The notes: a model not told the origin generated them from the sequence alone. Positions 18,060 through 27,685 are shown, numbered from the stretch's first letter. The stretch: 64,000 nt of DNA from JABMMZ01 sp044341025 (GCA_044341025.1 JBIISM010000009.1:22711-86710), one strand, 5' to 3'. Made by a program: numbers and translations.

Positions 18060-21000
18060 ATGAAATTAAATAAAACTATCCTTCTATTATTCTGTGTTTT
18101 CCTTGGTTTTTCTGCCTTCTCCCAAAAAACTGCAACGTTCAAAGGCAAACTTTACCATGTTTACCCTCAAACCATCGACATCCGTGGTTCTAATGTCTAT
18201 TTTAATTTGAGTCAGCTTAGGTTCAAACATCTTAATTTACCGCCTGTAATTGGGCGTGTAGAGGATGGTGAATATTTAATTTATAACACCAATTTTGTTT
18301 TGAAAAACAAAAGGAAAATAGCCAAAGAAATGGTTTACGATACGGTTTATCAAGTGTATGCGACTTTTACCATTAAAGACAACAAGAAGGAAGGCAAGGC
18401 CACAATTTATACCATGTATACACAAAACGTTAAGTGTGTCATACCCTATAAAAATGACTTGATTGACGGCCATTTTACCATCTACCAAAATATTAAATCC
18501 AGTTATAAACACAATTGGGATGATGATGATTATATGGAGAACGAAGCTTATTCATACGATTATGAGCATTACATCTTTAAAAAAAATCGGGTAGTGTCTG
18601 ATGGTTCTAAATTTGAGTTAAATTATGAGAACGGGATATTAAACGGAACCGTCAAAGCGTATGAATTTGTAAAAAAGGACACCTTATTGGTTGATGAGTT
18701 TTTTGTCGATCAAGGCTTAAAAAATGGACCATACAAGCACTTTGTTTACTGGAAGGAAAAGAAAAAAATCAAGCAATTTAGTGTTTTGGAAGGGACCTAT
18801 ACGGATGATCAAAAGGAAGGTAAATGGACTACGAAATACAATAGAGAGAATGATTTGACGGTTTCTTATTACACGAAAGATCTTGAATGCGCAACGGAGA
18901 TATACATAAACGGGGTCATTGTAAATAAATTTATTTACGGAAGAGATAGTGTTGTCAAGCATTTTCCAGATTATAAAACAATTGCTATATTCCCTGATGT
19001 AGACGTCGAAAGGTATAATTACAATTCATCAGCTCCAATAGCCCTCATTCGTTATGATTTTAAAAATGGAGTTTTAATCGATAAAACAATTAGGATAGAT
19101 GATTGGATTAAACCTGGTTTTAAAAGAGATGGAGCAATTAGAGATACCATTATAAATGGCAAGTTTTTTAGAACTAAACAAGAGGGGTACAATATAAGAG
19201 TTGAATCACAATACCTTCTAGATACCTGCAACGGGATATCCAGTGCATATCAAAATTCGAATGGCTATTGCGCCCAACTTTTAATTCAAAAAACATACAA
19301 CCGCAAGGGAGAAATTACAGATGAGTATAAAACAACTAGATATTTTGAATTGAACCCTAATGAAAAAAACACATCTGTGTATAGCAAAACCTATGAGCTT
19401 CATAAAGCCTTAATTACAAAGCAATATTACGAACCTTTGGACTATGATTACAATGATGTTCAATGGATAAAAGGACGTGGTTTGAACAGCTCAATTTATT
19501 ATAAAGTTTCTGGAAATAAAGAGAATGGGAGCATCATTAAGTTGATTAAAATTCCAATGAAGTACGATACCTTGACCTTAATTGATACCATTATGAAAAA
19601 GGGAAGATATCTGTACAAACAGGATGAGCATTTTAAGGCAGGGTTTGAGGCTTATTTGTCTGAAAATGAAAATGTAGACGACAACGATTTGAATGATTTT
19701 ATTCTTCTTTTTTTAAAGGTGCTGCCTCAGCAACATAAAACAATTTTATTAGGAAAAGAGCATTATACTGGAGATCTTAAAGTGGAAATAGATTACAAAA
19801 GAAATCCTAAAAAACTAAGGGTACAATTGTTTGAAATAGAAGAGTTTTTTGGCTTTAAAAAAAGACTTGAAATTGTTATAAAACTAGAACTAGATAAAAG
19901 TGTAATAAAGCGCAATAAGCACAAATCGATTCGACCATCCTCTGAAATCAATTATTATTTGGTTGACGGTGCATTTAATGGTTCAGTAAGATTTATTGAT
20001 ATTTTTGATTATTGGTCGGTATCGAGTTCGTACTATGACAATAAATTGAACGACGATTTGGAAATGAGGGTTTTTACTTTAAGTAAACGGTGGAATGCAA
20101 AAATGAAAGAAAAGCATTTCAATTCTATAAACGCCTCAATGATGACCTATAGTTATGGCAGTAAAGAAGGGCAATGGTGTGTTGAGTCAATTAATTACGC
20201 TAAGAGTAAAAACCAATACAATTTCCACCACAACAAATTGAATGGGATGCAGTATAAGTATTCTGAAAGCAATTCTTTTCAGTTCATGAGTTATGTATAC
20301 CCTATGGAGAATGATACGGTAAATGGTGATTTTTGGCGCTTGCTTAAAAATGGTTATCCAATCTACCATGGCCATTTTAATAAAGGTATTCCGCATGGTG
20401 AGTTGGTAAAGTACTTCAACAACAATGAAAGATATCTTGATACCGCTAAATATTTTAAAGAAAAATATACATTTGACCATGGGTTTTTAAGTGGTCGATA
20501 TTCAAATTATAGAGACACAGACAATTTAAAGTATACAGTTGATTTTGATAAAAGTGACAGCATGTATTTTACTGCTTTCAGGCCAATTTATAAATTGAGT
20601 GAATTTAGAAGCAACAAGTTTAAACCTAAGAGCGCTTCCTACGCTTCACATTACAGTGACGACTATGCTGACTTTGAGCAAACGGATTATCGAAAGGGGA
20701 AGGTAGAAGAAAACCCAAACAGCGTTGTTAATGGATATGAATTTATAAATCAATTATTTGAATCGCCATATCTGAAGCGAGGATTGTATACCTATTATTA
20801 CAAAAGTGGATTCGTGTTTAAACAAGGCTATAAAATCAACAACGAACTGAGTGGAAAATGGACATTCTTCAGAGAAGGAAAAAATAGAATATACAAGACA
20901 ATAGATTTTAAAGATTCGTTTTTATATGTTGATGCCAATGATACGGTATTCTCAAGAGGCTTTGTGAAAGCTTATTACGACGATGGCAAGCCAATGTTTA

Positions 21001-21449
21001 TTGGTTATGCAACGGATAATAACACCAAATATACTTGCGAGAGTGAAACAGACATTCCAACTGAAGAAGATTATTATTTGGCTTTTTATGATACCTTGGG
21101 TCAAAATATTTTAAAGGATGGAAATGGCTTTATCACAGAATTACAAGCCAGTGGACATAAATTAAAAGAGGGCCAAATTGTAAACAATAAGAAACAAGGT
21201 ATTTGGATTTATTACAACAATTATGGGCAAGCGGAAGGAATTGGAATGTATGAGAATGGCTTAAAGGTGGGTCGCTGGTTATACGGAGATTTAAGCGGAC
21301 TTAATTTAAGTGATAAAGTATGTTTTATGAACAACGATGAATACTTGGATTGGATAAATACGTATGGTGGTAATTTGGATTTAACAGAATCATTTTACAA
21401 CAAAGGCAAGTTTTTGAACAGCAATTCAGTTGAAACGATTAAGCGCTAA
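18060..21449 (+). CDS. Giant secreted MORN/YwqK-repeat protein, function unknown
   Basis: The frame is open from 17946, but the signal peptide 'MKLNKTILLLFCVFLGFSAF' begins at the ATG at 18060, giving 1129 residues. Scattered through the protein are MORN-2/YwqK-like hairpins: 'NGILNGTVKAY', 'DDQKEGKWTTKYN', 'NGSVRFID', 'KGIPHGELVKYFN', 'NNELSGKWTFF', 'NNKKQGIWIYYNN' and 'NGLKVGRWLYG'. MORN repeats form elongated beta structures, usually for lipid or protein contact. No enzymatic domain or T9SS C-terminus is recognised. It should be periplasmic or cell-surface. The last bases overlap the convergent GAF gene by 4. Confidence 0.8.
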   Translation: MKLNKTILLLFCVFLGFSAFSQKTATFKGKLYHVYPQTIDIRGSNVYFNLSQLRFKHLNLPPVIGRVEDGEYLIYNTNFVLKNKRKIAKEMVYDTVYQVYATFTIKDNKKEGKATIYTMYTQNVKCVIPYKNDLIDGHFTIYQNIKSSYKHNWDDDDYMENEAYSYDYEHYIFKKNRVVSDGSKFELNYENGILNGTVKAYEFVKKDTLLVDEFFVDQGLKNGPYKHFVYWKEKKKIKQFSVLEGTYTDDQKEGKWTTKYNRENDLTVSYYTKDLECATEIYINGVIVNKFIYGRDSVVKHFPDYKTIAIFPDVDVERYNYNSSAPIALIRYDFKNGVLIDKTIRIDDWIKPGFKRDGAIRDTIINGKFFRTKQEGYNIRVESQYLLDTCNGISSAYQNSNGYCAQLLIQKTYNRKGEITDEYKTTRYFELNPNEKNTSVYSKTYELHKALITKQYYEPLDYDYNDVQWIKGRGLNSSIYYKVSGNKENGSIIKLIKIPMKYDTLTLIDTIMKKGRYLYKQDEHFKAGFEAYLSENENVDDNDLNDFILLFLKVLPQQHKTILLGKEHYTGDLKVEIDYKRNPKKLRVQLFEIEEFFGFKKRLEIVIKLELDKSVIKRNKHKSIRPSSEINYYLVDGAFNGSVRFIDIFDYWSVSSSYYDNKLNDDLEMRVFTLSKRWNAKMKEKHFNSINASMMTYSYGSKEGQWCVESINYAKSKNQYNFHHNKLNGMQYKYSESNSFQFMSYVYPMENDTVNGDFWRLLKNGYPIYHGHFNKGIPHGELVKYFNNNERYLDTAKYFKEKYTFDHGFLSGRYSNYRDTDNLKYTVDFDKSDSMYFTAFRPIYKLSEFRSNKFKPKSASYASHYSDDYADFEQTDYRKGKVEENPNSVVNGYEFINQLFESPYLKRGLYTYYYKSGFVFKQGYKINNELSGKWTFFREGKNRIYKTIDFKDSFLYVDANDTVFSRGFVKAYYDDGKPMFIGYATDNNTKYTCESETDIPTEEDYYLAFYDTLGQNILKDGNGFITELQASGHKLKEGQIVNNKKQGIWIYYNNYGQAEGIGMYENGLKVGRWLYGDLSGLNLSDKVCFMNNDEYLDWINTYGGNLDLTESFYNKGKFLNSNSVETIKR

Positions 21450-21901
21450 CAATTAGAAAGCAGCTCAGCTATTTGAATAAGGTATTTTTTGTCAATGGCA
21501 TCGAAGGTATTGAATTCGGTGCTATCGATGTCAAGCACTGCATGAACAATTCCGTTTTTTAGTATTGGCACCACTATTTCTGAATTGCTTTCAGAAGAAC
21601 AGGCAATATGTCCGTCAAACGCGTGCACATTAGGCACTACAATGGCTTCTTTTTTAGCCCAAGCTGTGCCACAAACACCTTTGTTAAGTTCTATTAGTGT
21701 GCAGGCTACAGGGCCTTGAAATGGGCCTAGCTCTAGCTGATTTTTTGCATTAACAAAATAAAATCCACACCACCAGTGCTTAAATTCAGCTTGTATTGCA
21801 GCGGCAACATTTGCATAATTTGCTATTTCGTTGCACTGGGTATCAATCAAGTTTTCAATTTGAGGAACTAGACTTATGTATTTTAATTCTTTGGTCTCCA
21901 T
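21446..21901 (-). CDS. msrC: Free methionine-(R)-sulfoxide reductase (GAF domain)
   Basis: The 151-residue GAF protein carries the three cysteines of fRMsr: 'GPFQGPVACTLI', 'GVCGTAWAKK' and 'GHIACSSESNSEIVVPI'. The surrounding residues also match (HAFDGHIAC..). fRMsr reduces free, not protein-bound, L-Met-(R)-sulfoxide with thioredoxin as donor. The 'VLDIDS' segment near the C-terminus is also typical. This complements MsrB (16226) and MsrA (45755). Its stop overlaps the convergent MORN gene. Confidence 0.93.
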   Translation of the reverse strand: METKELKYISLVPQIENLIDTQCNEIANYANVAAAIQAEFKHWWCGFYFVNAKNQLELGPFQGPVACTLIELNKGVCGTAWAKKEAIVVPNVHAFDGHIACSSESNSEIVVPILKNGIVHAVLDIDSTEFNTFDAIDKKYLIQIAELLSNC

Positions 21902-21960
21902 GAAATAAGTTAATTACGGCTTGATTGATTGATTCTGTTTTTAAGTGGAATTCATTTAAT

Positions 21961-21993
21961 AGAAAAGGGTCGGACCTAAGTCCAACCCTTTCT
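21961..21993 (-). terminator. Strong hairpin, probable terminator after P5CDH; may instead be a leader of a small plus-strand ORF
   Basis: AAAGGGT-C-GGAC and GTCC-A-ACCCTTT form an 11-bp stem with one mismatch and a CTAA loop. On the minus strand it is followed by TTTTCTATT, which suits a terminator about 200 bases after the P5CDH stop. On the plus strand it ends 14 bases before an ATG (22007) and is not followed by a T-run. Apart from this, the 293-base gap between the two genes is AT-rich and shows nothing else clear. Confidence 0.45.
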
Positions 21994-22006
21994 AAAAACT
22001 AAAACT

Positions 22007-22141
22007 ATGAAAACACAATGCAATTATAAGTGTATTTCATGTTTAATCAAATGTTTTTTTAAAGTAAATTTAAAAAATCGAAAATACTTCTCTAATTTAA
22101 TTAGACCTGAAAATCATTGTTTTTCCTTTGATGTTAATTAG
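22007..22141 (+). CDS. Possible small Cys-rich ORF (44 codons)
   Basis: The frame starts MKTQCNYKCISCLIKC and has five Cys in 44 residues, then AT-rich codons to TAG. It begins 14 bases after a strong hairpin, behind CTAAAAACTAAAACT, an A-rich lead-in of the kind often seen before Bacteroidota start codons. The second half looks like non-coding AT-rich DNA. No homologue is recognised. It may be spurious. Confidence 0.2.
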   Translation: MKTQCNYKCISCLIKCFFKVNLKNRKYFSNLIRPENHCFSFDVN

Positions 22142-22194
22142 GAAATAAAATAAAATTTTCTTTTTTTAAAGCAATTTCCTAATTTCATGTTGAT

Positions 22195-23826
22195 TTATTC
22201 TTCACTTAAGAAGGGGTAACGGTAGTTCTTAACAGGCACCAATGTTTCTTTAATTGTGCGGGTGCTGGTCCAGCGCAATAAATTGGCTTTGCTTCCAGCT
22301 TTGTCATTGGTTCCACTTGCCCTGCTGCCGCCAAAAGGCTGCTGACCGACTACCGCACCTGTCGGTTTGTCGTTGATGTAAAAATTACCTGCAGAGTGTC
22401 TTAGGTATTCAGTGGCCTCGGTGATTGCGTACCTGTCTTGGGCAATTACAGCTCCAGTTAGGGCATATTCACTTGTGGTATTCACTAATTCTAGTGCTTT
22501 TTCAAATTCATTTTCTTCGTAAACATAGATGCTTAAAACCGGACCAAATAATTCATCGCACATCGTAACATAATTTGGCTCTTTTGCAAGGATAATTGTA
22601 GGGTGAATAAAATATCCTTTTGTTTTATCGCTCTCTCCACCGCATATGATTTCTGCATTGCTGTCTGATTTTGCTTTCTCAATATACGAAGTGATTTTGT
22701 CAAATGCCTTTTCGTCGATAACTGCATTGACAAAGTTTCTGAAGTCTTCTGTTGGGCCGACTTTCATAGTTGCAACCTCTGCTATTAATTTACCTTTAAT
22801 TTCAGTCCATAAATTCGATGGTATGTATGCTCTAGATGCCGCTGAGCATTTCTGCCCTTGGTATTCAAAAGCGCCGCGCGCCAAAGCAGTGACAGTTGTA
22901 TCGACATCTGCACTTTTGTGCACCAATACAAAGTCTTTTCCTCCGGTTTCGCCAACGATTCTTGGGTATGTTTTGTATTTATGGATGTTGGCTCCAATGG
23001 CATTCCACATTCCTCTAAATACGCCAGTTGAACCTGTAAAATGAAGGCCTGCAAAATCAGGATGGTTGAAAATAACATTTCCTGTTGTTGGGCCATCGGT
23101 ATAAATTAGGTTAATCACTCCGGCCGGAAGTCCGGCTTCCATGAAAATTTCCATAATCACTTTTGCCGAATATATTTGAGTAAAGGCAGGCTTCCAAACC
23201 ACAACATTACCCATCATGGCCATGCTGCTGGGCAGATTTCCTGCAATAGCTGTGAAGTTAAATGGCGTCAAAGCAAATGTGAACCCTTCTAATGGTCTAT
23301 GCTCCAATCTGTTCCAAATAGTCTTGCTGTTTGCACTTGGTTGATCAGCATATATTTCAGACATATATTGTACATTAAATCTTAAGAAGTCTATTAGTTC
23401 GCAGGCAGAATCTATTTCTGCTTGATACGCGTTTTTAGATTGTGCCAGCATCGTGGCAGCATTCATTTTTGCTCGGTAGGGTCCTGCTAACAATTCACCA
23501 GCTTTCAAAAAAATCGCTGCTCTTTGTTCCCAAGGCATGTTTTCCCAAGCTGGCTTGGCTGCTAAAGCGGCTTCAATGGCCATATGAACATGTGCTTCTT
23601 CACCACGGTGGAATGTGCCAATTTGGTGTTGTAAATCATGTGGAGGGAAAATAGATTGGGTTTTTCCAGTTCTTATTTCTTGTCCATTGATATACATAGG
23701 GATATCAATTATTTGAGCCCTTGCGTCGGCAAGCGCCTTTTTAAGGTCTAGTTTTTCCTTGCTATTTGGTGCATAGTCCAGAACTGCTTCGTTAATAGCG
23801 CTGGGAACTTTAAAAAATCCGTTCAT
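22195..23826 (-). CDS. pruA: L-glutamate gamma-semialdehyde (1-pyrroline-5-carboxylate) dehydrogenase
   Basis: This enzyme oxidises glutamate semialdehyde to glutamate with NAD, the second step of proline breakdown. The 543-residue protein is the long RocA/PruA type. It has 'LHFTGSTGVF' for NAD binding, the catalytic Glu in 'VGETGGKDFVLVHKSAD', the catalytic Cys in 'EYQGQKCSAASRAYIP', and 'GAVVGQQPFGGSRASGTNDK' near the end. It is a stand-alone enzyme; proline dehydrogenase is a separate gene at 54653, not fused as in PutA. It appears monocistronic. Confidence 0.96.
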   Translation of the reverse strand: MNGFFKVPSAINEAVLDYAPNSKEKLDLKKALADARAQIIDIPMYINGQEIRTGKTQSIFPPHDLQHQIGTFHRGEEAHVHMAIEAALAAKPAWENMPWEQRAAIFLKAGELLAGPYRAKMNAATMLAQSKNAYQAEIDSACELIDFLRFNVQYMSEIYADQPSANSKTIWNRLEHRPLEGFTFALTPFNFTAIAGNLPSSMAMMGNVVVWKPAFTQIYSAKVIMEIFMEAGLPAGVINLIYTDGPTTGNVIFNHPDFAGLHFTGSTGVFRGMWNAIGANIHKYKTYPRIVGETGGKDFVLVHKSADVDTTVTALARGAFEYQGQKCSAASRAYIPSNLWTEIKGKLIAEVATMKVGPTEDFRNFVNAVIDEKAFDKITSYIEKAKSDSNAEIICGGESDKTKGYFIHPTIILAKEPNYVTMCDELFGPVLSIYVYEENEFEKALELVNTTSEYALTGAVIAQDRYAITEATEYLRHSAGNFYINDKPTGAVVGQQPFGGSRASGTNDKAGSKANLLRWTSTRTIKETLVPVKNYRYPFLSEE

Positions 23827-23910
23827 ATATATTCTTATTTGAGACTGCGAAAATACAAAAAAAATATCCTGAAAAGGGCAACTTTGATTGCTAGTATTTA
23901 TTTAAAACAA

Positions 23911-23940
23911 AAAAAAATGCGATTATAAATCGCATTTTTG
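23911..23940 (-). terminator. Rho-independent terminator of the DEAD-box gene
   Basis: On the minus strand AAATGCGATT-TAT-AATCGCATTT is followed by a run of T residues, 23 bases after the helicase stop codon. The A-run on the other side may let it act in both directions. Confidence 0.75.
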
Positions 23941-23962
23941 AATATTAAATTAATGGAAAGTA

Positions 23963-25735
23963 TTAGTAAGACTTGCGTTTGTATCCGCCGCCGCCACCGC
24001 CACTGTTTCCACCACCACTTCTTCCTCTGTTTTCAAAGCGTCTTTCTCCTCCGCCGCCGCCACCGTTGCCTCTGCCACGGTCTCTATCACGGCCACCACC
24101 GCCTCCGCCACCACCCCAGCCTCCGCGGCTGTTGCGACCTCCACCTGTGCGGTCGGCTGATACTTCGATTTTGATTTGTCTGCCTCTGAATTTTTTACCT
24201 TCAAAAGCTGTCATGAATTCTTGAACGATGTCTTTTTCAACTTCTACAAAACTGTAAGCATCCATTAGTTCAATTTTGCCTAATTGTGCTTTAGTATGCC
24301 CAGTTGTATCTAGCAAGAATTCTAAGAAGGCAGCTTTGTAGAAGCCATCTTTTTCTCCTAAACTAATAAACAATCTACTGTACTTGCCATGGTCGCTGTT
24401 TCTAGAATCACCAGCATTTAAATCGCCTGCTTTTTCATAGTACTTTAAGAATCTATTAAATTCAAGTGAGGCCATTCTTTTGATGATATCTTCTTTGCTC
24501 ATTTCATCAAATTGCTCCTTTAGGTATGGCAGATAATTTTCATAATCACCATGGCTAATATCTGCTTGCTTTAATTTTTCAATAAAAGCAAAGAATTGTT
24601 TTTCGCAAACTTCTCTACCGCTCGGAATATCAATTTTTTCGAATTGAACTTTCATGATGTTTTCAACATCTCTTAAGCGGCCGGTCTCTCTGCTGTGAAT
24701 AATGCTAATACAAACACCAGTTTTTCCAGCACGGGCGGTACGACCACTTCTGTGCGTATACACCTCTGGTTCATCTGGCAAAGCATAGTTGATAACGTGG
24801 GTAATGTCATTCACATCAATTCCTCTTGCTGCAACGTCTGTTGCAATAAGTAACTTGATGGTTTTTTCTCTAAATCGGCCCATAACTTTATCACGTTGTT
24901 GTTGACTTAAGTCACCGTGTAAAGCATCAATTTCATAACCTTCTTTTAAAAGTTTTTCAGTGATATCTTGAGCCTCTAATTTGGTACGGGTAAATACGAT
25001 ACCGTACATACCCGGATTAAAGTCAATTAATCTCTTTAGTGTTTCATACTTTTGAGATGATTGACATTGGTAGTAGACGTGTTTAATGTTTTGAGCAGTA
25101 GCAATCGAATTAACTTTGATTTCTACTGGGTTTTCCATGAAAGTTTGCGCAATTCTGCGAACTTCTTTGGGCATTGTAGCACTGAATAGCCAAGCGGCTT
25201 GTCTAGCTGTAGCATGGGATAAGATAAATTCTATATCCTCTCTGAATCCCATATTGAGCATTTCGTCTGCCTCGTCCAATACCACGTGGGTAACGGCATC
25301 GAGTTTTACAGCTTTACGTTCAATAAGGTCAATCAAACGACCAGGGGTAGCTACTACAATTTGAACACCTTTTCTAAGGTATTTAATTTGATTGTCAATG
25401 CTACTTCCGCCGTAAACGGCGACATGATGGAAGTCTTCTAAATATTTGCCGTACGCTTTGAAATCATTTGTGATTTGAATACACAATTCTCTCGTTGGGC
25501 AAATAACAAGACCTTGGACCTGTTTGTTTGAAGTGTCTATTAAAGACAATAATGGTAAACCAAAAGCGGCGGTTTTACCTGTTCCGGTCTGAGCCAGACC
25601 TACGAAATCCTTAGTTCCTTGTAAAAGAACTGGGATGGCTTGTTGTTGGATGGGAGTGGGGCTGACGTAGCCTAGATCACTGATCGCATCAAACACAGGT
25701 TTACTTAAACCCATGTCTTGAAATGTTTCTGTCAT
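23963..25735 (-). CDS. deaD: DEAD-box RNA helicase with DbpA-type RNA-binding domain and RGG tail
   Basis: The 590-residue protein has all core helicase motifs: 'PTPIQQQAIP' (Q), 'AQTGTGKTAAF' (I), 'PTRELCIQI' (Ia), 'TPGRL' (Ib), 'LDEADEML' (II, DEAD), 'FSATMP' (III), 'ATDVAARGIDV' (V) and 'HRSGRTARAG' (VI). A DbpA/CsdA-type RNA-binding domain spans about residues 450-535. A roughly 60-residue Gly/Arg-rich tail ends 'YKRKSY'. It probably unwinds structured RNA in ribosome assembly or cold adaptation. The frame extends 7 codons further up, but ATG 25735 follows a promoter box. The deaD symbol is by domain order only. Confidence 0.93.
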   Translation of the reverse strand: MTETFQDMGLSKPVFDAISDLGYVSPTPIQQQAIPVLLQGTKDFVGLAQTGTGKTAAFGLPLLSLIDTSNKQVQGLVICPTRELCIQITNDFKAYGKYLEDFHHVAVYGGSSIDNQIKYLRKGVQIVVATPGRLIDLIERKAVKLDAVTHVVLDEADEMLNMGFREDIEFILSHATARQAAWLFSATMPKEVRRIAQTFMENPVEIKVNSIATAQNIKHVYYQCQSSQKYETLKRLIDFNPGMYGIVFTRTKLEAQDITEKLLKEGYEIDALHGDLSQQQRDKVMGRFREKTIKLLIATDVAARGIDVNDITHVINYALPDEPEVYTHRSGRTARAGKTGVCISIIHSRETGRLRDVENIMKVQFEKIDIPSGREVCEKQFFAFIEKLKQADISHGDYENYLPYLKEQFDEMSKEDIIKRMASLEFNRFLKYYEKAGDLNAGDSRNSDHGKYSRLFISLGEKDGFYKAAFLEFLLDTTGHTKAQLGKIELMDAYSFVEVEKDIVQEFMTAFEGKKFRGRQIKIEVSADRTGGGRNSRGGWGGGGGGGGRDRDRGRGNGGGGGGERRFENRGRSGGGNSGGGGGGYKRKSY

Positions 25736-25745
25736 AAAGAAGCTG

Positions 25746-25753
25746 CAAAGGTA
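25746..25753 (-). promoter_or_regulatory. TAnnTTTG promoter box for the DEAD-box gene
   Basis: TACCTTTG on the minus strand is an exact consensus match and ends 10 bases before the ATG at 25735. The same octamer precedes the CAU tRNA, the pseudouridine synthase and ahcY. Confidence 0.55.
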
Positions 25754-25939
25754 CAATAAATTATCAACATTATAGCATTTTTAATTATTTATACGTTATA
25801 ACCTAAGCAAATATAAGCTTTTGACTCATTTTTTGATTTAGATAAATGTGGAGAAAAAACCTTTCTAAAAACAAAGGTTTATCAAAACAAAGTTTTAACT
25901 GCAGAGTTAAATGTTTTGTGTATAATTGTTGCGGTTTTT

Positions 25940-26866
25940 ATGTCTAGTCCGAGATCTAATTCAGAATTGGTTAAAAGTTTGTCGAGGCAACTTGGTTTTT
26001 TAGATTGTGGAATATCAAAAGCTGATTTTTTAGTTGATGAGGCTTCAAGATTGGAATTGTGGTTACAAAATAAATTTCACGGTGAGATGCACTACTTGGA
26101 AAATTATTTTGACCAACGACTTGACCCAAGATTGCTAGTACCCGGTGCAAAAACAGTCATCAGCCTACTCTATAATTATTACCCTGATACCAAGCAGAAT
26201 TCGGATACATATAAAGTAGCGAAGTATGCGTATGGAGAAGATTACCATACAGTTTTGAAAGACAAGTGCAATCAACTCTTGGCTGAACTTCGATTGGCAG
26301 TTGGAGAAATTGATGCTAGGGTTTTTGTTGATTCAGCTCCAATTTTAGAAAGAACTTGGGCCGAACGATCTGGAATAGGATGGATAGGAAAGCACGGTTT
26401 ATTGATTAATAAAAACCATGGATCTTTCTTTTTTTTAGCAGAATTGGTCTTAGACTTAGAATGCGAACCTGATGGAAAAATAAAGGACTACTGCGGGAAT
26501 TGCACAAAGTGTATAGATTCCTGTCCTACGGAGGCGATTTTACCCAATAAAACCTTGAATGCTTCAAAATGTATATCCTATTTAACCATTGAGTTAAAAA
26601 ATGAAATTCCTGCCGGGTTTAAAGACAAAATGAATGATTGGATTTTTGGTTGCGATATCTGTCAAGATGTTTGTCCTTGGAATAGATTTTCTGCTCCGCA
26701 TCAAGAGCCTAGGTTTGAAGCCCATTCTCAGATTCTCAATATGGGGAAGGCTGATTGGGTCGAATTGTCAGAGCCAGCTTTTAAACAAATATTTTCGAAA
26801 AGTGCGGTTAAAAGGACCAAATTCGCTGGATTGAAAAGAAATATTCAATTTCTTGATGAATCTTAA
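25940..26866 (+). CDS. queG: Epoxyqueuosine reductase QueG
   Basis: QueG carries out the last step of queuosine synthesis in tRNA using cobalamin and two 4Fe-4S clusters. The 308-residue protein has 'VDSAPILERTWAERSGIGWI', the first cluster motif 'CGNCTKCIDSCP' and the second 'CDICQDVCPWN'. It lacks the C-terminal HEAT extension of the longer E. coli type. An ATG at 25940 is chosen over a TTG-type start 8 codons upstream because the family begins near there. The cobalamin need agrees with a cobalamin enzyme gene elsewhere in the window. Confidence 0.94.
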   Translation: MSSPRSNSELVKSLSRQLGFLDCGISKADFLVDEASRLELWLQNKFHGEMHYLENYFDQRLDPRLLVPGAKTVISLLYNYYPDTKQNSDTYKVAKYAYGEDYHTVLKDKCNQLLAELRLAVGEIDARVFVDSAPILERTWAERSGIGWIGKHGLLINKNHGSFFFLAELVLDLECEPDGKIKDYCGNCTKCIDSCPTEAILPNKTLNASKCISYLTIELKNEIPAGFKDKMNDWIFGCDICQDVCPWNRFSAPHQEPRFEAHSQILNMGKADWVELSEPAFKQIFSKSAVKRTKFAGLKRNIQFLDES

Positions 26867-26943
26867 TGACTTTAATATAGTCAAATTATAGTTGGTATTC
26901 AACTTTTTTATTCTGATTTTAATGAATAATTTCGTTTAAAACT

Positions 26944-27633
26944 ATGAATGAATTTGTATCCATAAAAAATTGGGGAGAGGATGAACGGCCTAGAGAAAAA
27001 CTCATAAAAAAAGGCAGATCATCCTTAAGTAATGTCGAATTGTTGGCCATTTTAATATCAACTGGAACAAACAACAAAACAGCACTTGATATAGCAAGAG
27101 AATTGTTGCATAAGGCTGGGCAGAATATTCAAGAATTGGCAAAATGGACAGTTCATGATTTTTGTAAGATTGACGGAATTGGTCCAGCAAAGGCAGTGAC
27201 AATAATTACAGCAATTGAGCTTTCTGCGCGCAAACAAATATCGGAAGGAAAAGCAAAATTAGTCGTACAGTCGAGCAGGGATGCTTATGGTTTGATGCGG
27301 CATTTAATGGAAGATTTGAACCATGAAGAGTTTTGGGTATTAACCTTGAACCGAAAAAATGGCGTCATTTCGGAGCATTGCATCAGTGTTGGAGGCATTA
27401 CAGCAACTATTGTTGACCAGAGAAAAATTTTCAAATTGGCTATTGACGATAAAAGCACCGGAATAATTTTATTCCACAACCACCCAAGCGGTAATCAATT
27501 TCCAAGTGAGTCGGACAATCAATTAACCAAAAAGTTGAAAGAGGCCGGAAAGTTGTTGGATATTAATGTATTAGACCATTTAATTGTTACACAGAACGGC
27601 TATTACAGTTATGCCGATGAGGGGTCAATTTAA
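26944..27633 (+). CDS. radC: RadC-family JAB/MPN-domain protein
   Basis: The 229-residue protein has an N-terminal helix-hairpin-helix region ('FCKIDGIGPAKAVTI') and a C-terminal JAMM metalloprotease-like domain with 'ILFHNHPSGNQFPSESD'. That motif supplies the metal ligands HxH and D. 'RPREKLIKKGRSSLSNVELLA' is the usual RadC start. Despite the historical name, a DNA-repair role is not proven. It is complete and chromosomal, not a phage-type short copy. Confidence 0.93.
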   Translation: MNEFVSIKNWGEDERPREKLIKKGRSSLSNVELLAILISTGTNNKTALDIARELLHKAGQNIQELAKWTVHDFCKIDGIGPAKAVTIITAIELSARKQISEGKAKLVVQSSRDAYGLMRHLMEDLNHEEFWVLTLNRKNGVISEHCISVGGITATIVDQRKIFKLAIDDKSTGIILFHNHPSGNQFPSESDNQLTKKLKEAGKLLDINVLDHLIVTQNGYYSYADEGSI

Positions 27634-27662
27634 CTAATTTTGACTTTGTCCGTTTATTGTAT

Positions 27663-27670
27663 TACTTTTG
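27663..27670 (+). promoter_or_regulatory. TAnnTTTG promoter box for the bamD-rpoZ-coaBC operon
   Basis: TACTTTTG matches the consensus and ends 15 bases before the GTG at 27686. A TTG within the box is in frame with bamD but lies in the promoter, so it was not used as the start. Confidence 0.5.
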
Positions 27671-27685
27671 CGGATTCCATCAACT

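Noticed and set aside
22646..23096. Long frames on both strands within the P5C dehydrogenase gene
   Set aside because: They overlap catalytic parts of pruA, which has complete family motifs in its own frame.
23973..24224. Pro-rich plus-strand frame
   Set aside because: It is the reverse complement of the Gly/Arg tail of the DEAD-box helicase.
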